The position numbers and the translations under genes are program-made. Under the pieces are notes generated by a model. The model was not told the DNA's origin. It was given only the letters and a program-made list of their open reading frames with translations, and did not search any database. Below, piece by piece: positions 41,201-53,200 of a stretch of 64,000 bases of DNA (positions within the stretch are counted from its first letter, which is position 1; each line of letters opens with the position of its first letter). Source of the DNA: Trichoplax adhaerens (taxonomy: Eukaryota; Placozoa; Uniplacotomia; Trichoplacea; Trichoplacidae); assembly GCF_000150275.1 (NCBI RefSeq), contig NW_002060977.1:176288-240287 (forward strand), read 5' to 3'.

Positions 41201-44200
41201 TGAATGATTTTATTCTTATGAAGTTATATCATTAGATTAAATTGAATCATAACGAATTTTGTAATATACTCTTTGCATATAGGGATTTAAGCTACAATTT
41301 AATATATGATGAGAATATATCACGAACTGCACTAAGCGATTTGATAAGATTAGAGACTTTGTAAGGATGATATTCATTAATAATTACTTATTGATGGATT
41401 AACGGACCATTTATTATTTAACTTATAACTCTTCATGGATAAAATCTAAGAAATTTCTTTTTAATTATACTGATTAACTTGTTATTAACTGAAAGTATGG
41501 TAATGGTGTCTAGGGATTTATCTGGCAACCACATCAAGAAATTGGCCAACAGTAGCTTTTGCGGTCTAACAAATTTAAAATACTTGTGAGTAAAGATTGT
41601 AATAAGCCTGTTTCTTTACTACCTATTACCATTGTAGCAAAGTGGGTATACAGCTGAGAATCAATATCATTCTTTAAGTGAGCAAATCTTAAAATTATTG
41701 TCAGTACCGTAAGTTATGATACGATAGTAAAGGGAACATAATTAAGTACGGCTCTATAAATGCAATTATATTATGTTCAATTCGTAACATTACCTACTAT
41801 AAAACTTTCAAGCTTTCAGCTCAGCTTTAAGGTGGTTTCTTGGTATTGTTTAATTCTAGTCGAATCTTGGATATATTACATATTTTTTCACCGGAATATA
41901 TTTTACTAAATTCCTATAGAAATAAAACTATATCAATAATTAGCTATCTTGTTTAAATATTCTACTCACAGCGCCAAATTGTAGTGACCTAGTAATAGAC
42001 TCCGGCTATTACTATTGGTTCGCCTACGTAACCCAAAATTTGAGTTAACGAAAATTGAGTAATTCCATAAATTGATATATGAAAGTAAATACCCAAAAAT
42101 AGCCTTGAATATTAACTTTTATTCGTACGTTCGTCTATTGGAGAAGATTTCAAAATTCTTCTTCTCATAACAACAGTTGAAAATAACTAAGATAAACCGG
42201 ATAATACCACATAGACAAATTTGCACACAAATCACTTCTATACAAACAATACCAATAAATGCTTCCATTCTATAGTAGTTAGGGTCAGAGGTCAGGGTTA
42301 GGGTTAGGGTTAGAGTGTACATGCTAGATTCAACACTTTACTAAGATAATATGGATTTATATACTCAAGCTTGTACATAATTTACAATGTAGATAATCCT
42401 TTTTTTTATGATATACGACTTTAGCAGGAGAATGATAGTTCTTTTTTATAAACAGTACTTTGTTTCTGTTTATTACACTTCCAGCCATCAACTTTACTTT
42501 TACAATTAGTTTAAGTCATTACGCAGAAGTATGCTAATGTTATCTAGCTATAATCTTTGACAAATCATCTAGCTTTGTACGCGTTAAAGTTATATATATA
42601 TCAACGTATCTTAACGCTTTCTTGATAACTCAATTACTATTTTGATAACATCATGAAATGCATTCTAGGTATCTCTCTTTGAATCTTATTTCAAATTTAC
42701 CAGATGGCATTTTCATTGGATTGGATCAGCTGGTCGTTTTGTAAGTTAAACTTTAATTTTATCTAAGTAATTAGCTTTAAAATAAAGATAGTTTTTAGTA
42801 ATAGATTGCCATGGGCTATAGTAATCATTAAGTTTAGGAGATAATAGATTAACTAAGTTTTAAATTAGCTGGATCTTAAATTGAAATGAATAAGTCTTAT
42901 AACCTATCACTGTACTAAATAAAAAATAATTAAATTCGAATGGTTTAGGCAATTAGACAACAACAAGCTCAAAACTATCGATCGACAGTTGTTTGCTGGT
43001 TTAATTAAATTGCAAGAATTGTAAGTGCTGGTGCCTGTTATAGCTTGGCAAAATCATAAAATGGGAGCGAGTGCATTCAGTCATTTCACTATTGCTTCAT
43101 TATCTCTAAGTTGACATTGGTATCCCAGAATTGATCCACAGTATAGTTATTTGTAATGTAATAGTTAAAATCTATGCTTTCTTACAAAATTAAGCCAACC
43201 ACAAGCGATTGCTATAGCGTATTAAAGGGAGTCAGCATCTCCAAAATGCTATAATTAATGTGGAATTCAGTCTATTCCTTTAAATTATATCTATTCCATG
43301 TGAAAATGTTACACAGCTTTCAAAATAATCTTAATAGTTTATCTAAAGAATGCCAATTTGGGAAAATTGATTTAGAATTAGGAAATTTATAATGAGCTTA
43401 CGTACCAGGTCATAAATGTAAACTCGAGAATCACATCATTTAGGTGAAGTACTGTAAAAATTACTTTACGAAAGACCTACTGGTGGGCCTTTAAGTTAAA
43501 CTTTATCTGTAAAAATAACGTTGACTAAAAGTTGTCGTATTTTATCTACTGATTACATCAAGTTTCTATATCAAATAGTACTTTATTCATCGTATTCTGA
43601 TTCCATTACGATATTCTAACTCGTTTGTAACTGATAAAATTATTTACGTTACCAAAACTAATTTCGCGCGATAACCTGCAAAGACTATAAGTAAGGCATT
43701 TAGTGATTGATCGAGTTATCAATATAGTAGAAAATTATCAATATCAGATTATATTGATTAAAGGGTTTAATAGCGAAACTGATGTATACATAATTTATAT
43801 ATTTAATATAAAGGAATCTACTAAATAATGGCATCATAAAAGTTGGCCGAGATACATTTTTGGATTTGACGTACCTACAGAATATGTAAGTTAAAATCTA
43901 TCCGAAACAAATATTCATTTACTGGTGAGAGTAAATATTAATTTAAATTCAAACAGATCATGAACTGATAGATGTAATAAAATACTGTAGACACTATGAA
44001 TTTAAGTACTAGAAATAACTAAAGTAAGGCTATTATTTTATCTTTCTTTCATTTAACTTACCATAAAATAACTATTAAAAAATTCCTAAAAATCTGCATC
44101 CGGCCCTGCATTACGATATTAACTCACTATCAGAATAGCTTCTTGATTTCAGCTAATATGCTACTGTCTACTAATACCTTATTATCACTACTATTTAAGA

Positions 44201-47200
44201 CAGGATATTTTGTAGCTGCTACAATGTCATAGTAATAGGTGAATGAAACAAAAAAGTGAATATATTCTAGTTCGACATAGTTGGATTTAATTAGTATCTT
44301 ACTTAATTAAATATGAATTTCTTATGAATATTAGATTGAAATTATTTACCGGTAAAATAGCGTAGCTAAGAATAACAGACTTCATTCTGGTACCCCGAAG
44401 CATATTTGATCTGACAGTGGGTTCTATTACCTGATTGTTGGCACTATACCCGTGTGTATATTAACCAACATACGCAACCAACCACATCATAAAGTTTCAC
44501 TACAGTCTATGAGTTTTTTCCCTCTGGCTGTCCTCACTGCCGATTAGCTTGTGCTGTTGTGTGAACTTGTGAATGAATCCTCAAATTGTCTAATTTTCAG
44601 CGAACAGCTCTTTTCGTACATGTTGCATGTTTAAAAAAATTTTGGAATGGCTTAATAAGATCTTAATGGTACAAAGAGCATCATACTTTTGTAATTCATA
44701 ATGAATCATATGAGTATACGACCGTAAGTATACTTACAATACTTCATACCTTCCCAAGATTATTCGTATATCGCACTTTACCATATAATACGATTAGACA
44801 GAATGTCAATAATTCTGTAATTTGGCAATTAATCCTAATATCTGCCTAGCTAACGCATAGTTGTAATTATTCTTGCCTGCAGAATCTATATCAAATAGTT
44901 ACACTTTCTTATTAGTTCAATTCATCAATCATATAACTGCCCATCATACACTAATCATACCCCCAAAATGTTACAGAAATAGCCTAATAACATAAGTTCT
45001 TATATGTAAAGTCTAGCATAGCTACAATCATTTTGGATATTGTCCGTGCACAAGTAATTTCGAGTTTCGTATGCACGGTACACCAAACTCGAACATTAGA
45101 TGGCTGTGGTGCGATATCATGAGCTGCCAAAACAAAGTCTGTAGAAATGATTAAATTTTTAGATATGTACTTGTGTTATTCAGTAAATAATAGCGAAGGG
45201 ATTGCAGTCGTTAAAAGTTGGATTATTTTTATTTAAAGAAGAATAATTCAGTAGCAAATTAATGGTGAAAATTCGATTTTTGCAGTACTTAGCATTTTCC
45301 TATGTAACATAAAAGGGATTTTAATTTACTATGTTGAGTATAATAGATTTGATGCGGACATTGTCTGTACTTGAAGTTATTCTGTAGATAGATTCAGGGA
45401 GAAATAGCTGACAGTAATTTGCTACCTACAGCTTTGATTTTATTTGTTGTAAATCTCGATTTGCTACTAGAGAATATCTAAGTAGTTATATTCAAGCATT
45501 TGTAAAGCTTATCCAAATTATGCAATTAGTATAATAAATTGTCAGTAATCCAATTTAAGACGGCCTTTGCCCTTGCTTTGCTTCCAGAAATCTTCGCGCA
45601 GCAGGAATAAATAATATCGATTATCTTGCTTTTAGCAATGCATCTCAACTGAAAACCTTGTGAGTTTATTTCCAAGATAGCTGCTGATATAAATCGTAGA
45701 GACTTACTAAAGCAAAACTAATAAAAAGCTTTAAATATTATACAACGTAGAAATATTTAAATCATGTAGTTGTAGAGAGCATCAATAAAGACGTTTATGA
45801 ATATAGCACATTAATAAAGAACACTATTTTTAGAAATATTAAAACTTCTTTCTTCTAGAGATCTACATCGAAATTACCTAAGAGATGTTAATTTACAATT
45901 CAATTGCCATTTTGAGAATTTTACCACATTGTATGTATAGAAATCCTTAATTTGGAGATTCTTATAATAGGTTGAAAACGAAATGTTATATGTATCGATA
46001 GCCAATAAATAATTTTTGAATCCTACGAATTATTTGTCTTTTCTAGAGATTTGTCTTTTAACTATATTACTTCCATAACGCTACAATATCCAATTCCTTC
46101 TATCAATATTTTGTAAGTGATCATTTCTGATGAAGCTCAAACGATCATAATTATATGCTGCTAATCGCTGCTATATAATCGAATCTTAAAGAATTTATCC
46201 ATGCTGATGTATTTCTTATTCCAATAATGAAGTATCTTCTCCTTTGCTATTAATATTGTAGCAATGTAACTTTTAATAGTTTAAGTTCATTATCGAACTT
46301 GAAAATAAGAGAATTAACAAATTTAAAGGATATGTAAGTATAAATTTGCTTAGCTACAGTACTGTGGCTGCTTGCGATTAAATCAGAGAAATATCAAACA
46401 CAATTACAACAGCATATTAATTTTTATATCCATTCTGATTTTTCGTCTTTAATATAAGTAAATCAATTTATCGATATATTGAAGTTAAAGAAGTCTGAAA
46501 TGGCTATATGACCAATAATTCATGTTAGGCTATCTGTTTAGGCTATTGAGTTTTAATCTTATTCGGGTAATTCAAGAAAGACAAATCGAAAGGGCAATGA
46601 ATGTTAATAGGATAGAAAGATTGTAAGTAAGCATACTAACTCTATATATCTAAATGGATGTATACTCGTAAATAAATAAGTCTGTCATCGTTGGATATCT
46701 TAGTAGTGGATCAATTATGCTCATTGGCAATCATAATGAAGTCGTAAACCCGAATTACGATAGTATTTATAAAATTCACGTAGATAAAATATGTATTTAA
46801 ATTATACTTAGATAAACGACTACTGTTTCTACTATATTTTCATATACTGTTATTATAAGGCAGTAAATCTCTTAAAATTTAAGGTGATATTTCTGAGACC
46901 TTATTAACACTTTTTATTATAAAACTCGGCGATGGCAGTGAAATATCTCATAATCGTTTGTCATATATTCATGAGAAAGCATTTGAGTCTGCAAAAAGAT
47001 TAAAGATCTTGTAAGTATTTTATGTCCAAGTTCTAATTATGAAGCAATAAATTATAGAAATATAGTGACATGTTATGGTTCATTATGATACTTCTATTAT
47101 AATGGTTGCAGATACATCAACAATAATGATCTGACCGATATTAACTTCGTGAAATTCCTAACTGAAATTCAGGAGATGTAAGAATCTTGTTAGTTAGAAC

Positions 47201-50200
47201 AGAAGTTCGTTCTAGTGGATACTGCAGCTTGTCTAATAAGTGAGAATGCTGGTTTTCAAACCTAAAGCATTTAAAATACGAATCATTTTATAAAGTAGAA
47301 AATGTATTTAAATCAGAAATAGGATACTAGCAGTAATGATGGAATTAGTATTTGCCAATAATTAATTTAATATAGTAATCGTTGATAGCAATTGATTGTA
47401 TCAAACTTCCTGTAGATACAGTGTAAAGTATTTTAATTTAATTAATTAGCAAGATATACACCTAAGATGTTACAGAATTTCAAATTCTACTTATATTTGG
47501 TAATAACTAAATTATGCTCTAGAATTTGGACATTTCTTAGTTGAGCATGAAGGACCTTACTGGATTTTAAGAACTAAAATTAAGTATCTTAATTACGATT
47601 TCTATATTATTTGAAAGATATGCATCTTTCAACAAAATCAAAAAACTAGAAAGGATCACATTTTCGAGTCTAAAGCGGTTGAGAATATTGTAAGTAATGA
47701 TATATAAAGAAACGTTACCGAACATTTTGTGAACTATACTAATAAAATTAAATTTACTAGTATGAGCAATTACGGTATGAAAATTCTTTAAGCCTGCTCT
47801 TACCCATATATGAATAATAAGCCTTGATACTTTGCGTTACATCTAATAATTACTCGACTACCACAAACAAAGACTGAACTAAATTATAAAATTTCATTAA
47901 GCCTTGTAATGTATCGTACAAGTTCAAATTTACGAAACAGTCCCAAATTGAATAATTTAAAGCTTTTACCATACCAGAATTATGTAGTGACTGCTATATC
48001 GAGCTTAATATTTACGGTTTGTCGATAAAGTGATTAGCATTATGCCTATCTAAAAGTCCTCAAATTGCATATTCTAAACGTTGACAGCATGCAGTAACCT
48101 ACTGTTGGGCCAAGAGTTTCGCGCCAGAATGTTGCTGTATGCAACGATAACTTAAACTTTTGCTGTAGTAGTTTTGCTCTGGCTGCTGTTAATTTTATTA
48201 CTATACTAGTTGCGAAACTGTTTTTGCATTTTAATGTTACATATTTATATCTCAAACTTAATAAGTTTATGTTCAAAGTTCGCGCATTTAAACTGAGCTA
48301 CTACGTACTTTCATAATGTCCAAACTTATTCCGCTAATCTATAATTTTATATGCTATACAGATAGGAAGGAGTCCTCGAGTTACCTTTACTTCCTATAGA
48401 ATGCGTATTACTGTAGTATTCTACAACTAATAAACTGCTGCCTATCATATTAACGGGATATTTATCTCTTATCGCGCCTACCATTTCGATTAAATATAAA
48501 GTCCTGCTTGTTTGCATGATTCTATAAGATACATTGAAATGATCGTTATACTGTAGTTGAGTACTTCATTTTGGATTTCATATTTTCATTTGAGTGCTTA
48601 CTATAATTACTACAACTATAAACTACTAGAAATTATGCCGGTATAATTTCTAGCAATCCTGCTATAGCAAAGTACAGCATTGGCGGTTTATAAAATAGGA
48701 CATTTATAAGTATATTTGTATGCTAGCTAGTGGGTACTTTAGTCCTCTCACTAAGTGTTGTCGGTACCAATTGCGATGTATGATATGCTTTATTTCAATT
48801 TTGAAAAGAAATATATCTTCCAATATAATTGAAAATTTTAACGTGAATGCCCTTTCCGAAGTAACCAGTTTAGAGGAACTGTATGTATTTCTTACCAAAA
48901 GCTTTACATCGATATTTTAGGAATTTTCTATCATAAATAGTAAATTAAACTTCATCCATATTGGTAATATGATTCCATACGCAATTAAAGCCAAACTTAT
49001 AATTTTTTAATATGCACGATTTTTGTTATAGGTACCTACATGACGTCAATTTAAAAAATTTAGACCAAATATCGTTTCAAAATCTGACCCGCCTCTCTAT
49101 ACTGTAAGGCCTTAAAATATGGTTATAAAAGAATTGTAAAAACCATAGTAAGTAACTTTGGATTGACCATTGGCAATATGTTTCCTTTGAATTTTTAGTG
49201 TTTTAAGTAGAAATCGGATACGTCTCCTTACTAAATCCACTTTTAAATATCTAACATCGTTAAAATACTTGTAAGTATTAAATTGCAATGATGATTAATT
49301 GACTTAACTAACAACTTCTAAAGCTGAGTTTTGTATGTGCTTGTTGTCGCCTATGATTTTATTGGTATTATTTTATTAATTAAACATTGTCATTTTCTAG
49401 AAGTTTGGAAGATAATCTCATTAACAATATTCCAGTTGATAGTTTTAAATCATTAAAGGGGTTGCTAGCATTGTAAGTAAAGTAGTGTTTCATAAAATTA
49501 ACATATATGGTATCTATGCCAAAAGTGTGTATGAATATATTGTTATATGGACGTCGGACTAGAATATCCGGTACATCGAGGATCCATATCACTAACTAAT
49601 CTTAATCTTTGGTTAAGAGTTGTAATTGTTTTAGTTTACTTGAAACTAAGAGCATTGTTGAAGTAACTTGGATATCATACACCAATTATTAGACAACAGA
49701 ACTTATTGAAAATATTTTCTTGCAGGTCGCTCAATCAAAATTTTCTAACGAAATTCGATGTTCAAATATTCTGTAATATGCCTCATCTTTCAAAGCTGTA
49801 GGTTTCATATTAATTTCGCATATTTTTTTACTTACTTTCAAAATAAATTGGATAATATGCTAGCAATAAATCACACCAGTTTCGGCATTGAGGACTTCTA
49901 GATAATTTTTTAAGTTATTTACTTCAAAAATTAGGTATATGCGATCAAATTTCATTGCAAATGTGAATAAAAGCGATTGTGTGGGCTTATTTAAGGCTCT
50001 GATTACTCTGTAAGTATCCAAATGATGCATATTTAAATGGAACAAACTTTAATTTTATTCAAAAAGCACCAATGATCTTTTTGTGGTTATCTTTTTCAAT
50101 TCAGTAATCAAGGCGATTGTTCTTTTTAAGAGTTCGTTATACTCTTTGAGTACTATATGTTTTTTTCCTTGTGAATGAATTTTGGCTAATATAACACTTT

Positions 50201-53200
50201 ATCGCTAAATTTTAGCATATAACTGTATTCAGCTATTAGCTTAACTTATAATCTCGAAATATTCCTAATGCATTATATGAAAACAGCTATTAAAATACTT
50301 ATAAGCAATTTAGACCGTGCTATTGAAAGTAATCTGAACTATTTGAACCAACAGTATCGATATAATTTTTCCTCTTATACAGTTATAGAAGAATTTAATT
50401 TGGTATTCTTTTTTCCTAGGGATTTAAGTAATAATATGTTAACAGGTGATGTCCACGAAAGATTGCACGACGTTGATTTCTTACCCAACTTGATTGAATT
50501 GTAGGAAATTTTATTTTGATAATCATCGTATATAAAATTGAACGCTATAATGCGTTTGGTCAAAGTCCTATTGGGAAGAATAATTTTATTACTTTTCACC
50601 TACCAGGCACATAGCAAATAATAGCATTAAAAATTTTCCTCCTGGATTGGTAGCGGTAACAAAGAAAAAATTGAGAATACTGTAAGCTTATCAAATGCTC
50701 CATTTATGTACTTCCATACAGGATTTATGAACCATCTAATAATTTAATTTAATGTTTATAGATATTAAAAAATATAAGAAAAAATTTTATATTTATAATT
50801 CAACCATAACGTGATATGCACTTATCACTGTTATTTATGCTTTAGAAACATCGGATATAATAAAATTAACATATCAAAGGTGCTAGGTATGATTCGTCGC
50901 ATCACTCCTGTTTATCGCAAAGAATGTGAATATATGAAATTCAGTTATTGCCAGGGATTTACCATGTAAGCTGGCTAATTTCTACAGTCTCGATATAATG
51001 TGTTTAGTTTGAATGTTACCGTAAACGATTTATAATTGCTGACATTGTCTCTCGTTAAATGTAAAATTGATGAAACTGATAGAATTTATAAAGATTACAA
51101 GATTATATTGTTGTCACAAAACAGCTTTGCAACAAGATAACGTAATGTACGATCAATAAGTCAATTCCTTGAACCACGTATCAAGGAACGATATCTGCAC
51201 TATCACAAACACTTTTGCTCTACTAGCAGACTACACAAAGACTTAAACGCCTCGTATTTTACGTTAAACACTAAGTTTAAGAATCCACTTTATTTCATGA
51301 TATACTGCATTTATATACTATTCCTCAATAGTTCATGAATCATAGTTAATACAATTAACATTGGAATCATTTACTGAATTAGATATTAATTATAGCTACT
51401 GCTCCCTTAATGCAGACAACAGTATTTACGAACATAGACATGTAATAATGACTAATACAGAATAGTCAGATTGCAATATGTCCTATCACGGAACATTTCC
51501 ATGATAATTTACAATCTAGCATAAGTAAATTACAATCACAATGATTCGAACTGTAAGTAGATGATTTGCATTCCTTATTATAACTATTAATTTCAGTACG
51601 TGTATATGTGTCTCTGTCATAAAAAGTCAATGCTATATTAAAACACAGAATATCCAAATTAGAAGTTAACTACATAAGGATAAGCTAACAGAATTATTCT
51701 AACATAGATATTTCTACTCTAATATTGTACATAAAACTGTCACAATTGTAAACTAATCTAACTTTGCTAAGTTTTTAAGTTTTTCTGAAGTTTTTCTTCT
51801 AATAACACTAAGATTTAAAGAATAACTATGAAGTTATAGTGTTTGCAATTTTGATATATTGTAAGCTTCAAATTTACTTTTGCTTACAGAGACATAAGCG
51901 GATATAGTTCTAGCATTTTGCCTACGGGAACCTTTAATAATATTCAAGGGAAACTAAAGAAATTGTAAGATTAGCGCTTGCTAAATTTCACCAGGGCAAT
52001 GCAGCTTAGCCAGATTGTTATTAATATGACAATGAAATTGATTGTGATATTAAGATAGCGATTCTTAATAAATGTTATCGAAGATTAATTGTAAATCTTT
52101 CATTGCTGATGCAGATCATTGAATGATATGAATTTAACACAGCTAGATGTCAGTAATATTTTTAACAACTCTGATGAAAATTTACTGGAATTGTGAGTCA
52201 AGAATTAATTTTAAGTCACGTTTAGTATTCAAAATAGTAATGGTGGTTACAGTTTTCCTTTTTTTGCTGGTTCTCAATAGTTTATCATTGAAAATCGTTT
52301 CTTTATTGGTATTTTCTAGATCATTGGCTAAAAATTCTCTATTGAATATTACGAGCTATCTGAATTATCAACTGCTAGGACTTCGAAATTTGTAATTATA
52401 TTTATAAGTAGAGTTTATAAATGATAATGAACCAAATGGTCGTTAGTTTGAGACGCAAATTCCAGCAAGGCATTTGTATTCGGATCTAAATATCTACTTT
52501 CTCTTAATTTAGAAAATAACTGATTCACTTAAAAAAATAAAGTAGTTAGTGCATGAACTTGCTTGTATATTTATGAGATATCATATTGTTATTAATATTA
52601 ATTTTGAATTGTATTCTTGAAAAAATTGATAAAGTTATCGCTAAAATTAATGGAGGACGTATATAATGTCTAAGCCTTATCTATACTCTCAATAATATAT
52701 TCAAAGGAACTTAGAGAATAATAACATTGAAAATATTTGCCATGATGTCAACCATTTATATCAAATTGTACCAAATATTCGATTGCTGTAAGTTATAATC
52801 AAACATTTTATTATACGATTTCTTACCAAAACATGTCGTTATCAGCTAGAAACATGATTACAATTCAATTTTTGATTGCTTACTTACAACTAGCGTATCA
52901 AAAATTTGGTATCTAACTTCAATTCAATGCATTTACGGATAACAAAAAGTCTTTCGCACTAGTAGATTGGCTTTCCGCTTTACTTTTTTGCTTGTATACA
53001 GAATTTTTATTTGTAGAGATTGCTTAAATTCTTTGAATAAGAACTCATTTTCAAACTAATTTACCATAACGTAACAGACTAGCGAATTTAGTCGTCATAT
53101 TACATAGGCATAGAAATCGCCATTTACCGAATGAGCAATTAATTCTTATTTTTTCTGTCCTTATCCCGTGCTGTGATTGTTTTAGTGTCGCACTTAGTTA

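Noticed and set aside
47517-47570. LRR-like start (NLDIS) after a TCTAG acceptor
   Set aside because: Stops occur in every useful frame, the apparent repeat is not in phase 2, and no donor follows. At most a dead exon.
51789-51860. 72-bp window ending in a good donor (ATATT|GTAAGC) just before exon 37
   Set aside because: In-frame stops and no matching acceptor; not accepted as an exon.
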